A DNA stretch of 64,000 bases, from NCBI GenBank assembly GCA_965229095.1, contig OZ245855.1, positions 1,116,001-1,180,000 on the forward strand. The letters are read 5' to 3'. Positions 31,496 to 40,549 of this stretch are shown piece by piece. The position numbers and the translations under genes are program-made. Each line of letters opens with the position of its first letter. Within the stretch, counting starts at the first letter, position 1. The notes under the pieces are model-generated. The model was not told the origin of the DNA and ran no database searches. It saw only the letters and a program-made list of their open reading frames with translations. This DNA comes from Taibaiella sp965229095. Lineage in GTDB: Bacteria; Bacteroidota; Bacteroidia; Chitinophagales; Chitinophagaceae.

Positions 31496-32566
31496 TTACC
31501 TGGCGGAAAGAAGCATCATATTATGATTGAGGCCCCGGTAATGATTGTAATACACGATCTTTTGTGGCTGAAAGCCGGGTGTGGCGGGCTTCTGGTACCA
31601 AATATCGCCGGGCAAGGATACTCCAGACAAGAGTTCACAGGTAAGCCATAAGGCAAAGCCCCCCGAGGTCTCGTATTCCCCGCAAAGATGCTTAAAGGCC
31701 AGCACTGGTACGTCAGGATTGAATAGCTTACGGAAATCCTGGTAATAGCCTTCATCGTTGCTGTCGCCGTTAAGGCCCAGTACGAGCATGTCGATCTCCT
31801 GCAAGGACCAGCCTGCCTTTTCCAGGCATTGCTCCAGGATAAGGTTCATATCCTGGGTATCGGACTTATACGAGGTATGAATGGCGTGGATAGCGGCCAG
31901 TGCATGGTCTCCTTTATTATCGAGCATAAAAAAGGCGGCGCCTTCACCGGCAAGGGTACCCGTGCTTCCGTTCTGCGCCCAGAGTGCTTGTGCGGGGTCG
32001 CGGTCTTTTTTCCAGTAACCGATCTTACTTTTGACAAAGAAATATTCAGCGGTCATTTCATCGAAGCAACCCACCAGGTAATGTTGCTTTTCCGTAATCG
32101 TGTTCAGCTTTAACTGGGCATCGTATAGGGATATTTCAAAGGAGCTGCCCCGGTGTACGTAAGTCTGGTTATAGCCTGTAGCCTTGGTTTGCAGGGCTAC
32201 GGCCCCATTGATCGCATTATAAGTGGATAAGATAAAGGGAGTAGGATTGAGCGCCTCTTCTTTGTATGCACTCAATTCTTTAACAAACTTCTCGGTATCG
32301 GTCATACTGCCCTTGCCGGTACCGGTGATCATACCATCGGGTCTTTCGATACCCGCTTTGCGGATACAATCCATGCCAGTATATACGCCCATTTTCAGGA
32401 TACGGCTCATCCTGCGCAATTGCATAGGCGGGATCACTGTGGTGTAATCGGGTTCGGCTACGGTGAACCGGCAATCTGTATCCGGGACCAGGGGTTGCCG
32501 TACATGGCCTTGCTCCTGGGATTGCGGGGTAATGGCACTGGTATGCGTAATGTATATAGGTTTCAA
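31496..32566 (-). CDS. Degenerate beta-ketoacyl synthase (chain-length-factor-like)
   Basis: 356 residues of the thiolase-fold ketosynthase N-terminal family. All three catalytic positions are changed: the nucleophile region reads TYVHRGSSFE (no Cys, R139/G140 at the site), the first His region reads LGLNGDSND (H to N/G, about 266), and the second His position in FKHLCGEYETSGG is E297, five residues after K292 as in the active enzyme. It is therefore unlikely to condense anything, and resembles the KSbeta/chain length factor partner of type II systems. TTG start (32566), with AGGA in the leader. It is the last gene of a unit with ACP, an intact ketosynthase and YpdA. Confidence 0.75.
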   Translation of the reverse strand: MKPIYITHTSAITPQSQEQGHVRQPLVPDTDCRFTVAEPDYTTVIPPMQLRRMSRILKMGVYTGMDCIRKAGIERPDGMITGTGKGSMTDTEKFVKELSAYKEEALNPTPFILSTYNAINGAVALQTKATGYNQTYVHRGSSFEISLYDAQLKLNTITEKQHYLVGCFDEMTAEYFFVKSKIGYWKKDRDPAQALWAQNGSTGTLAGEGAAFFMLDNKGDHALAAIHAIHTSYKSDTQDMNLILEQCLEKAGWSLQEIDMLVLGLNGDSNDEGYYQDFRKLFNPDVPVLAFKHLCGEYETSGGFALWLTCELLSGVSLPGDIWYQKPATPGFQPQKIVYYNHYRGLNHNMMLLSAR

Positions 32567-32673
32567 GATAAGCTTCCTGTTTTAAAGGCCTTGCCGCACG
32601 ATATATAATGATCCCGGAAAGGAGGACAGGGTACAAAGAAAATATTTTTTTGTACAAATAGGGGCAAACAAAA

Positions 32674-33639
32674 CTATTTTTTTGCAACTATGTCGTTAAT
32701 GATACGGGATGCATGTACCCTTGAATTTTCAATAAACCATTTATGGGTTTCGGACCCGCCGCAAACCACACCGGCCAGGTAGAGGCCGGGAATATTGGTT
32801 TCCATTGTATCGGGATCGTGAAAAGGTTTTTGCAGGCCATCATCGGAAAGCAGGATGCCACATTGCTGCAGCCAGGCATAATCGGGCTGGTAGCCCGTAA
32901 GTGCTACGACAAAATCATTGTCCAGCCTGATAGCACCTTCTGGCGTATTCAATACGACTTCCCTTTCGCCAATCGCTTCCAGTCGGCTGTTGAAATACGC
33001 TTTGATACTCCCTTCCGCCAGCCGGTTCTCGATATCAGGCTTTACCCAGTATTTTACCCTTGCTCCTATGGCGGGGCCACGTACGACCATAGTAACTTCG
33101 GCCCCTTTACGCCACATTTCCAGGGCAGCATCTACAGCCGAGTTACTGGCGCCTACCACTACTACCTTCTGGCGTACGTAAGGGTGCGGCTCTTTATAAT
33201 AATGGTGGACTTTGGACAACTCTTCTCCCGGGATGCCAAGCTGTACCGGTATATCGTAGAAGCCGGTAGCGACGATCACCTTCCGGGCCTGGTAACGGGC
33301 CTTGGCAGTATGCACGGCAAACAGCCCTTCCGAATCTTGTTGTACCGTATGTACGGCTTCGTACAAATGGATATGCAGGTCAAAGCTCCGGGTTATACTG
33401 CGGTAGTATTCCAATGCTTCCTGCCTGCCCGGTTTGGGGGCGATACAGGTAAAAGGGATATTGCCGATCTCCAGCCGTTCGGCAGTGGAGAAAAAGGTCA
33501 TATATAATGGATAGTTGTAGATACTGTTGACCAGGGCGCCTTTCTCCAGGATAAGGTAGGATAAGCCTTGTTGCTGCGCTGCAATGCCACAGGCAAGCCC
33601 GATGGGTCCGCCGCCTATAATGATAATGTCCAGTGACAT
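32674..33639 (-). CDS. ypdA: YpdA-family FAD/NAD(P)-dependent reductase (putative bacillithiol disulfide reductase)
   Basis: 322 residues of the thioredoxin-reductase-like flavoprotein fold. FAD-binding GGGPIG (8-13) and NAD(P)-binding VVVVGASNSAVDAALE (about 160). The redox-active CxxC of thioredoxin reductase is absent, as in YpdA, where bacillithiol disulfide is reduced. The C-terminal NIPGLYLAGVVCGG is the third signature. Start ATG 33639 is chosen directly before the Rossmann motif; the frame is open 16 codons further upstream. Its position between the two ketosynthases suggests a redox step in that pathway, or simple insertion. Confidence 0.85.
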   Translation of the reverse strand: MSLDIIIIGGGPIGLACGIAAQQQGLSYLILEKGALVNSIYNYPLYMTFFSTAERLEIGNIPFTCIAPKPGRQEALEYYRSITRSFDLHIHLYEAVHTVQQDSEGLFAVHTAKARYQARKVIVATGFYDIPVQLGIPGEELSKVHHYYKEPHPYVRQKVVVVGASNSAVDAALEMWRKGAEVTMVVRGPAIGARVKYWVKPDIENRLAEGSIKAYFNSRLEAIGEREVVLNTPEGAIRLDNDFVVALTGYQPDYAWLQQCGILLSDDGLQKPFHDPDTMETNIPGLYLAGVVCGGSETHKWFIENSRVHASRIINDIVAKK

Positions 33640-33715
33640 GTGGTAAAAATTTGCGCAAAGGTAGTTGATGTCCCTCTTCCGGGGCATCTATAAAAAGGAT
33701 ATGGCCATAGCTTGC

Positions 33716-34915
33716 CTACCGCTTCTTTAGGATAAGGGATACATTATTGCCACCGAAGCCAAAAGAGTTGGACAAGGCATACTGTACCGGTGTATTGCGG
33801 AGCAAGGTCTTTTGGGGAACAATGCCGATGTCGGTCATTGGGGTTTCAAAACGCAGGTTGGGCGGGATGAACTCGTGTTGTATCGCCAGGCAGCATACGA
33901 TCGCTTCCAGCGCGCCCGAAGCGGCCAGGGTATGGCCGGTAAAAGCCTTGGTAGAGCTGAAATAAGGATGGCTTTCTTTGCCGAACAGTCTTTCGATGGC
34001 GGTGCCTTCGGAAAGATCGTTGCCCAGGGTGGCGGTGCCGTGTGCATTGATATAGTCGATAGCCGCTGCTTCGATGCCTGCTACCGACAAGGCTTCCTGC
34101 ATGGTCAACAGGGCGCCGGCGCCATCGGGCGAAGGGGCTGTAGGGTGGTGCGCTTCGTTGGTATTGCCATAGCCAGCCAGCACGGCGATCGCTTCTACTT
34201 TTCTCTCATTTAGAGACGCTTCCGACTCCAAAACGAGGTAGGCTGCACCTTCGCCCAGGTTAAGGCCATTACGGTCCTGGTCAAAAGGGCGGGTGAGGTT
34301 CTTGTCTACATTCTTAAGCGCATTAAAGCCATTAAGGGTAAAACGGGTGAGCGCATCGGTACCACCGCAAATGGCAATATCGGCTTCATCGTTCTCAATC
34401 ATCCTTGCCCCGAGCTGGAGGGCATTGGCCGAAGAAGAGCAGGCTGTGCTTATGGTACACTGGAAGCCTTTCAGTTGAAAATAATCGGCGATCCTCTGGG
34501 TGCAGTCGGCACAGTCGAGCGAATCGATATAATTGAGAAAGTCCCCTTCCTCCGCCGGTGAGATCATGTCGAAATAAAGATTTTCCACATCGCTCATACC
34601 GCCTACGGTAGTGGCATTGATAAAGGCGACTCTTTTGGTGGCCAGGAATTCCGGGCTTAATCCTTCCAGGGCTTCTTTCAGGGCGTAGATGCCCAGGAGG
34701 GTAGTGCGGCTGAAGCCTTCGGCGGTAACCCCCAGCTCCGCCGCCAGCACGGCATTGTTTTTTTTGATCTCACCTACCACTACTTCGTTTTTATGCCGGG
34801 TCTGCAATATTTCGGGATAACCCAAAGCCTGTTTCTCTTCCAGGATGGCTTTCAGGTTTTCGGAAACAGTATTACCCAGGTTGGTAATCATTCCTATGCC
34901 GGAGATCAGGACCAT
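33716..34915 (-). CDS. Beta-ketoacyl-[acyl-carrier-protein] synthase (FabF-like)
   Basis: 399 residues with all catalytic residues: C159 in STACSSSANA, H292 in NAHGTATLGND and H328 in FTGHTLAASG. Elongating condensing enzyme acting on acyl-ACP. Start ATG 34915 (MVLISGIGMITNLG) is at the normal N-terminus for the family; upstream codons have no match. It lies next to an ACP gene and a degenerate partner ketosynthase, which suggests a secondary (polyene, flexirubin-like or lipid) pathway rather than housekeeping FAS II. Confidence 0.92.
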   Translation of the reverse strand: MVLISGIGMITNLGNTVSENLKAILEEKQALGYPEILQTRHKNEVVVGEIKKNNAVLAAELGVTAEGFSRTTLLGIYALKEALEGLSPEFLATKRVAFINATTVGGMSDVENLYFDMISPAEEGDFLNYIDSLDCADCTQRIADYFQLKGFQCTISTACSSSANALQLGARMIENDEADIAICGGTDALTRFTLNGFNALKNVDKNLTRPFDQDRNGLNLGEGAAYLVLESEASLNERKVEAIAVLAGYGNTNEAHHPTAPSPDGAGALLTMQEALSVAGIEAAAIDYINAHGTATLGNDLSEGTAIERLFGKESHPYFSSTKAFTGHTLAASGALEAIVCCLAIQHEFIPPNLRFETPMTDIGIVPQKTLLRNTPVQYALSNSFGFGGNNVSLILKKR

Positions 34916-35005
34916 GTAGCTGCGTGGGGTGAAAGTATCAAAAATAAAAATGTGCAAACGGAAGTTGGTACCACACATTTGCACATCCGGGATTGCATTG
35001 TTTAC

Positions 35006-35263
35006 TTAAAATTTTCTGTTGGCCTCAATATAATCTGCCATAGTCTGTACAGAAGCAAGTATGGTACGGCCTTCGCGGGCATCTTCGATCTTGATACCGT
35101 AGTTACGCTCCAGTAATACCATCAGTTCCAGGGAATCGATACTGTCCAGTCCGAGGCCATCGCCGAACAGAGGGGCATTATCATCAATATCTTCCGGTTT
35201 CATGCCCTGAAGGTTAAGCGATTCAATAATTTGTTGCTTTAAGTTTACTTTTAAATCTTCCAT
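35006..35263 (-). CDS. Acyl carrier protein
   Basis: 85 residues. The phosphopantetheine-accepting Ser is S41 in GLDSIDSLEL. The motif is slightly different from the GADSLDTVEL of housekeeping AcpP, in keeping with a dedicated carrier protein for this cluster. First gene of the minus-strand unit ACP - ketosynthase - YpdA - degenerate ketosynthase, with gaps of about 75-110 bp. Confidence 0.9.
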   Translation of the reverse strand: MEDLKVNLKQQIIESLNLQGMKPEDIDDNAPLFGDGLGLDSIDSLELMVLLERNYGIKIEDAREGRTILASVQTMADYIEANRKF

Positions 35264-35328
35264 GGAATGTATAATGAAGCGGCAAAGGTAATTTAAAAAA
35301 AGAATAATCTGAAACGGTAAACACCGGG

Positions 35329-36390
35329 TTATTTCCCTGGTTTCGGATCGTATAAGGCAGGCTGCAAAAGGTTGCGCTTGCGCCAGTTTTCAAAAGCAGC
35401 ATACTCTTTATTGTTGACTTTTATCCAAAGGGTAAATGCCTGTGAATTGTCTATGGCCCCGAAAAGCCATTGGTTATAGGCATCGTATACACCTTCGTGC
35501 AGCATTTTATCCTGGTACGATAAAAGCGTAAAGGGATAATTGATCGAGTAGTCTTTGGCATAAGCCAGCATAAAACGGGTACGCAGCATAATCAGGTTTT
35601 CGGTATTGAGCCCGTCGCTGATGGCAGGAGCGCTCTGCAGCATCAGCTTCTTGAAAATACCGGTAAAGGTTTTGTTCTTGTCCTCACCTTTGGTGTTATT
35701 GGCTTTAAAGCCCGGCAGCTCTTCATCTTTACCAGGCGAGAATAATTTGCGGTAAGCATCTACCATCATTTTCTTGATCTCGATGGTGCGCTGGGAAACA
35801 GGATCGAGGTTCACATAGATCTCGGCATAGAGCAGTGCCCATACCGCATCGTCGTTCTGGAAATAGATCTTGGAGGCGTTATAATAATTCATAGGGTAGG
35901 AGGGCTCCACTTTGATCCCCATGTTATAGGCTTCCAATGCATCCTTGGTGCTTTTATCTCTGTTCAGGGTATTGCCTTTGCTGTTGTACAGCAAGCCCGA
36001 ATTGCTGAATTTGCCGATCCCTTCGTTCAGTATCCTTTTGGCCTTACCGCTATTGCCCAGCGCATTCTCTATGGCGCTGGCCACCTGGTAGGTCTGCTCG
36101 TCGGCCGCACTGGACGATACTACGGGATCGATGATCTCCTTGGCTTTTTTCGTATCGCCCGAGAGGAGGTAAGTATAGGCAAGGTCCCTTCTCAGCGAAA
36201 CATCGGAAGGCGCCTGGCGTATGGCCTGGCTGTACATCATGATCGCATTGGCATAATCGCCCCTGCCCAGGTATGAGCCGGCACTTTCCTGCATACGTTT
36301 TACATCGGCGCTTAATTCTTCCTGGGCAGTGGCTGTAACATTGCTCAGGGATATCATGAGGCCGCAAATTATAGTCAGCTTTTTGAACAT
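35329..36390 (-). CDS. Secreted TPR-repeat protein
   Basis: 353 residues. Signal peptide (about 1-22, TATAQ). Tetratricopeptide repeats through residues about 30-210 (SYLGRGDYANAIMMYSQAIRQAPSD, LAYTYLLSGDTKKAKEIIDP, EAYNMGIKVEPSYPMNYYNASKIYF). The C-terminal about 120 residues have no recognised motif and are rich in aromatic residues. Likely a periplasmic scaffold. It sits 65 bp upstream of the ACP gene on the same strand but no functional link is evident. Confidence 0.78.
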   Translation of the reverse strand: MFKKLTIICGLMISLSNVTATAQEELSADVKRMQESAGSYLGRGDYANAIMMYSQAIRQAPSDVSLRRDLAYTYLLSGDTKKAKEIIDPVVSSSAADEQTYQVASAIENALGNSGKAKRILNEGIGKFSNSGLLYNSKGNTLNRDKSTKDALEAYNMGIKVEPSYPMNYYNASKIYFQNDDAVWALLYAEIYVNLDPVSQRTIEIKKMMVDAYRKLFSPGKDEELPGFKANNTKGEDKNKTFTGIFKKLMLQSAPAISDGLNTENLIMLRTRFMLAYAKDYSINYPFTLLSYQDKMLHEGVYDAYNQWLFGAIDNSQAFTLWIKVNNKEYAAFENWRKRNLLQPALYDPKPGK

Positions 36391-36443
36391 TGGTATGGGT
36401 AAAAAATGATAATGGGCAAAAATAAGGGAAATTAGCCCTACAA

Positions 36444-36494
36444 CCCCTCTTAACCCTATAAGGGTTTAAAACCCTTAATAGGGTTAGGAGGGGG
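36444..36494. repeat. Long interrupted palindrome CCCCTC...GAGGGG (repeat/terminator)
   Basis: CCCCTCTTAACCCTA...AAGGGTTTAAAACCCTT...TAGGGTTAGGAGGGG is self-complementary nearly end to end with one unpaired position. It follows the stop of the GNAT-like gene by a few bases on the minus strand and can act as its terminator; the sequence type (CCCTC/GAGGG ends) is like intergenic mini-repeats known in this phylum. Confidence 0.5.
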
Positions 36495-36505
36495 AAGGAA
36501 ACTCG

Positions 36506-37663
36506 TTACAGCATAGGATGCCGTTTGAATTCTTTTTCCCTGTCGAAAAGATAGCGGTAAGTGCTGAGCCTGCGGGTAATATGGGCGCCCAGGTTTTGGG
36601 CCACATTGATCATCTTGGGATTAAAATCGCCGATCCATTGCATTTCATAATCTTTATAAGGCGTTTCGAAGCAAATTACCTTAGAGCCTTCGAGTATAAG
36701 ATAAGCATCCATACCCTTGCCCTGCCACTCAGGCACCACGCCAAATACGATACCGAGAGAACGTTCGCACTTGCCAAAACGCTGCAGCCAGAGGAATTTC
36801 AGCTTTTGCAGGAGGCCGAATTTCCCGTTCATGTGTTTAAAATACTGGTTCAGGTCGGGCAGATTGATCCAGCAGGCTACCGGTTCTTCCTTATGGTATA
36901 CAAACCAGTTCAGCTTTTCGTCCATTACCGGTTTCATTGATTTAAATATCTTGATGGCCTGCCGTTCATCCATGGTCTTACCTTCGCCGTGGCTGGCCCA
37001 GGCTTTATTGTAGACATAAGCAAAATCCTTGGCATACTTCACCAGATTTTTTTTCAATACCCGTTCTGCATGCAGGTCTTTGTTGCGGCTCAGCTCTTCG
37101 TGCCGGGTATAGAATTTATCCTGGAATTCGTATATCACCTTCATGCCAAAGCATTCCTGGTTAAAGTAAACCTGGAAGCCATAATGCTCAAATAAGGTTT
37201 TATAATAAGGCGGATTGTAGTTCATGCAGTACAAGGGTTCGTAAAATCCCTCGATCACAAGCCCCCACCAACGGTCCCGCTCCCCGAAATTAATAGGGCC
37301 GTCCATAGCTTCCATACCCTGGGTCCTGAGCCATTCGCGGCAATGGTCGAACATAAAATCGGCAGCGGCCTGGTCGTTGATGCATTCAAAAAAACCGATG
37401 CCGCCGGTAGGTTGCGTTTGTTTGTACTTTTTATTCGTGAAGGCGGCAATACGACCTATCACTTCTTTCTGCTCGTTGAGGAGCAGCCAGCGCTCGCAGT
37501 TGCCCTGTTTGAAAAATTTGTTCTTCTCCGGGTTGAATACATCTTCGATATCCTTATCCAGGGGGCGTATCCAATTGGGGTCGTCTTTATAGATCTTTAA
37601 GGGGAGTTCCAGGAATTGCCGGATATGCTGTGCGTTGCTTACCGCTATGAGCTGAAAATTCAT
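36506..37663 (-). CDS. GNAT-fold (YghO-like) protein of unknown substrate
   Basis: 385 residues. N-terminal DDPNWIRPLDKDIEDVFNPEKNKFF and NEQKEVIGRIAAFTNKKY, GFFECINDQAAADFMF, DGPINFGERDRWWGLVI (about 140-157) belong to a family annotated as YghO-like or GNAT-like. The C-terminal half carries GIVFGVVPEWQGKGMDAYLILEG, which resembles the acetyl-CoA binding loop. The reaction is unknown. It is divergent from the TonB receptor, with a 320-bp shared region. Confidence 0.7.
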   Translation of the reverse strand: MNFQLIAVSNAQHIRQFLELPLKIYKDDPNWIRPLDKDIEDVFNPEKNKFFKQGNCERWLLLNEQKEVIGRIAAFTNKKYKQTQPTGGIGFFECINDQAAADFMFDHCREWLRTQGMEAMDGPINFGERDRWWGLVIEGFYEPLYCMNYNPPYYKTLFEHYGFQVYFNQECFGMKVIYEFQDKFYTRHEELSRNKDLHAERVLKKNLVKYAKDFAYVYNKAWASHGEGKTMDERQAIKIFKSMKPVMDEKLNWFVYHKEEPVACWINLPDLNQYFKHMNGKFGLLQKLKFLWLQRFGKCERSLGIVFGVVPEWQGKGMDAYLILEGSKVICFETPYKDYEMQWIGDFNPKMINVAQNLGAHITRRLSTYRYLFDREKEFKRHPML

Positions 37664-37983
37664 GAAGCAAATGTAAACAATTAGCCCTAAAGAGCCGAAC
37701 AGTGATAGATGGGCAGATAACCGGATAAGCGGCTTTCCCCGCTTTTAAAATGACATAAGTATTACAATCGCTTCTTGCAGGATCCGTTGTTTTAACAGGC
37801 TCTCTTTTTTGACAGAAAGCAGACAGTGTTTTCCCGATTGTGAAAGGATTTTTCCCGATTGTTAAAATGCCTGCCCTGCGCCGGATATACTTTTGCATCC
37901 TGTTCCAGAAGATAAGTGTGGGCTCCGGGCTGTTATCCGGCACTTTATTTTTTGTATCCCTTTTTGTAAATCAACTTATAATA
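37664..37983. promoter_or_regulatory. Intergenic control region between GNAT-like gene and TonB receptor
   Basis: Divergent promoter region. The conspicuous element is the tandem repeat at 37829-37862; the rest shows no clear promoter consensus to me. Confidence 0.4.
37829..37862 (+). promoter_or_regulatory. Tandem 13-bp direct repeat upstream of the TonB receptor
   Basis: TTTTCCCGATTGT at 37829-37841 and again at 37850-37862, 21 bp apart (two helical turns), 120 bp before the receptor start. Two direct half-sites at this spacing are the classic arrangement for an AraC-type activator dimer, a regulator class often used for siderophore receptors. No such regulator gene is adjacent. Confidence 0.5.
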
Positions 37984-40404
37984 ATGAAAAAAATCTTTAT
38001 GATTTTTGGCGTATGGTGCGGCGGTGTAGCTGCTTACGCCCAAACCGGTGTGGTAACGGGTAAAGTATTAAACCCTGATGGTACGCCTGCCGGTAATGTT
38101 TCCATTTCCGTTACCGGTTCTGCTACCGAAGCCGTTACGGATGAGGACGGCACTTTTCAATTGGAGGAAGCGCCGGGCAAGCACAAATTGCATATCCATG
38201 CGATAGGTGCGCAGAACAGAACTGTCGAGGTATTGATCAACGAAGATAAAACAGTAACCTTATCCGATATCCGTTTGAAGAAAGGAAATACGGACCTCGA
38301 AGAAGTGGTGATTGGCGCCAGCCGCCAGGGTTATACCGCCAAGAAAGCTTCTTCCAGCCTGCGCTTGACAACGCCTTTACTGGAGGTGCCCCAGAATATA
38401 CAGATGGTTACGGCCAGGGCGCTGGCCGATCAACAGGTAACTTCGCTGAGCGACGGCGCTATCAGGAATGTGAGCGGCGCTACCCGCCTGGAACATTGGG
38501 GCGATATGTATGCCCGTGTCAATGCCCGCGGCTCCCGTTTATCCGCTTTTCGCAATGGTATGAATATCACTACCAACTGGGGCCCTTTAACCGAGGATAT
38601 GGCTTTTGTGGATCATATGGAATTTGTAAAAGGGCCTGCCGGCTTTATGATGTCCAACGGGGAACCCAGCGGCCTGTACAATGTAGTGACCAAAAGGCCG
38701 ACGGGAGAAACGAAGGGAGAAGCCGGCATTATGCTGGGCAGCTATAATCTCTACCGGGCCACCCTGGATATCGACGGGAAACTGGATAAGCAGGGCAAAT
38801 TGCTGTTCCGCCTGAACGGCGTTGCCCAAAACAAAGGTTCCTTCCGGGATTATGAATACAACGACCGCTATGGCATCGCCCCGGTGATCTCGTACCAGCT
38901 TACGGATAAAACAAAGCTGACCGTTGAATATATTTACCAGCGCGCTAAAATGACCAATGTCGGTTCTTACTATGTGTTTGCAAAAGACGGTTACGCTACC
39001 TTGCCCCGTAATTTTACCCTGGGAAATCCAGGTATCGATCCAACGATCATCAACGATCATAATGTAAATTTCAACCTGGAACACCGGATTGATGACAACT
39101 GGAAACTAACGGCACAGGCTTCTTTGTTCAGTTGCCAGCAAACGGGCAGTTCGATGTGGACCGGCGCCGATAGCTTAAGGGCCGATGGAACGGTAGCGGT
39201 ACCGGCAGTAAGCTCCTCCGGTAAAATTATCCGCAGTGTATCGATATGGGATGCCAGCAATGTGATGAAGTTCGGACAGGTATACCTCAATGGCGATGTG
39301 ACTACCGGGCCGGTGCGGCACCGTATCCTCGCCGGTCTGGACCTGGCCGACAAACAATATTATGCCGATTGGAATACGAGCCAGAACCTGGATGCTTACG
39401 AAAAGCCATTTGATGTATATAACCCCGATTATGGTACTCCTGCAAACGGCTTGCCCAATGAATTGTTCAAGGCCAGGAGAAATATTAGCCTTAAAGAAAG
39501 GGCCGGCATTTACGGAACGGTAACGCAAACCTCTACCGGGTTGTATCTCCAGGATGAATTGGGTTTCTTCGAAGATAAATTAAGGCTTACTGTGGCCGGA
39601 AGGTACACTTATGTGCGGACCAACAATTACAATACTTTCACCACCGGTAAGAAATTTACGCCCCGGTTTGGCCTCAGCTATTCTATCGACAGAGCTACGG
39701 CTGTATATGGCCTGTACGACCAGACCTTCGTACCCCAGGACGGCCTCAGGAGGGACAAACAAAGTGTGAAGCCTATTACGGGCAACAACCTCGAGCTGGG
39801 TATCAAAAGAAACTGGCTGGATGGCACCTGGACCACAAGCTTGTCGGTATACCGTATCCTGAAAAACAACCAGTCGGCAGGCGATCCTTGCAATACGGCA
39901 GGCGAAACCTTTATCGTACAATTCGGACAGACCAAAACACAGGGCATCGAATTCGACCTGCGCGGTGAGCTTACACCGGGCCTGACGCTGATTGCCAACT
40001 ATGCCTATACCGATGCGAAGATCTCGAAGGCGGATTCCAGCGAAGCCGCACAGCGTACCATCGGCAATAATGTACCGGGATATGCCAAACATACCGGTAA
40101 TGCCTGGCTGAACTATACCCTGCAATCGGGCATACTGAAAGGTTTCGGGATCTCGGCCGGCTTTACATGGATGGCCGATCGCAGTACCTGGACCTGGAGC
40201 GGTTCTACCGGTCAGCAGGCTTTGCCCGACTATTTCAAGCTGGATGGCGGTATTTATTATGAAAAGGACAAAGTACGGATCACGGCCAATATGCTGAACA
40301 TAACCGATAAATATTTATACTCCGGATCGGCTTATGCCGCCTATTATTACTGGCAGGCAGAACCCGGCCGTAACTGGCGCCTGGGCGTAAGCTACCGGTT
40401 CTGA
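37984..40404 (+). CDS. TonB-dependent siderophore receptor
   Basis: 806 residues. Signal peptide (1-20, AAYAQ). Carboxypeptidase-like regulatory domain (about 24-105: GVVTGKVLNPDGTPAGNVSISVTGS ... TVTLSDIRL), then plug domain (EVPQNIQMVTARALADQQVTSLSDGAIRNVSG, GSRLSAFRNGM, FVKGPAGFMMSNGEPSGLYNVVTKRPTGE) and a 22-strand barrel that ends NWRLGVSYRF with terminal Phe. The plug phrases are those of FhuA/FpvA-type iron-siderophore receptors. ATG 37984 starts the signal peptide; in-frame codons further upstream are not signal-like. The PepSY protein downstream supports iron-siderophore uptake and reduction. Confidence 0.9.
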   Translation: MKKIFMIFGVWCGGVAAYAQTGVVTGKVLNPDGTPAGNVSISVTGSATEAVTDEDGTFQLEEAPGKHKLHIHAIGAQNRTVEVLINEDKTVTLSDIRLKKGNTDLEEVVIGASRQGYTAKKASSSLRLTTPLLEVPQNIQMVTARALADQQVTSLSDGAIRNVSGATRLEHWGDMYARVNARGSRLSAFRNGMNITTNWGPLTEDMAFVDHMEFVKGPAGFMMSNGEPSGLYNVVTKRPTGETKGEAGIMLGSYNLYRATLDIDGKLDKQGKLLFRLNGVAQNKGSFRDYEYNDRYGIAPVISYQLTDKTKLTVEYIYQRAKMTNVGSYYVFAKDGYATLPRNFTLGNPGIDPTIINDHNVNFNLEHRIDDNWKLTAQASLFSCQQTGSSMWTGADSLRADGTVAVPAVSSSGKIIRSVSIWDASNVMKFGQVYLNGDVTTGPVRHRILAGLDLADKQYYADWNTSQNLDAYEKPFDVYNPDYGTPANGLPNELFKARRNISLKERAGIYGTVTQTSTGLYLQDELGFFEDKLRLTVAGRYTYVRTNNYNTFTTGKKFTPRFGLSYSIDRATAVYGLYDQTFVPQDGLRRDKQSVKPITGNNLELGIKRNWLDGTWTTSLSVYRILKNNQSAGDPCNTAGETFIVQFGQTKTQGIEFDLRGELTPGLTLIANYAYTDAKISKADSSEAAQRTIGNNVPGYAKHTGNAWLNYTLQSGILKGFGISAGFTWMADRSTWTWSGSTGQQALPDYFKLDGGIYYEKDKVRITANMLNITDKYLYSGSAYAAYYYWQAEPGRNWRLGVSYRF

Positions 40405-40549
40405 TTTTTTTCTTTTTGTGCAGTTGTTTATTTTTCCTTTGGAGTAAATGCCGGTCCTACCGGCGTTTACTTTTCAGCAGGCAGAGCCGCTACTATGTTG
40501 GGCACTCCATTCACTATATGTTATCCTTCCTGTATCCTATTTATTATAA

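Noticed and set aside
36391..36505. CRISPR-like regular repeats
   Set aside because: It is one palindrome, not a spaced array; no array elsewhere in the window.
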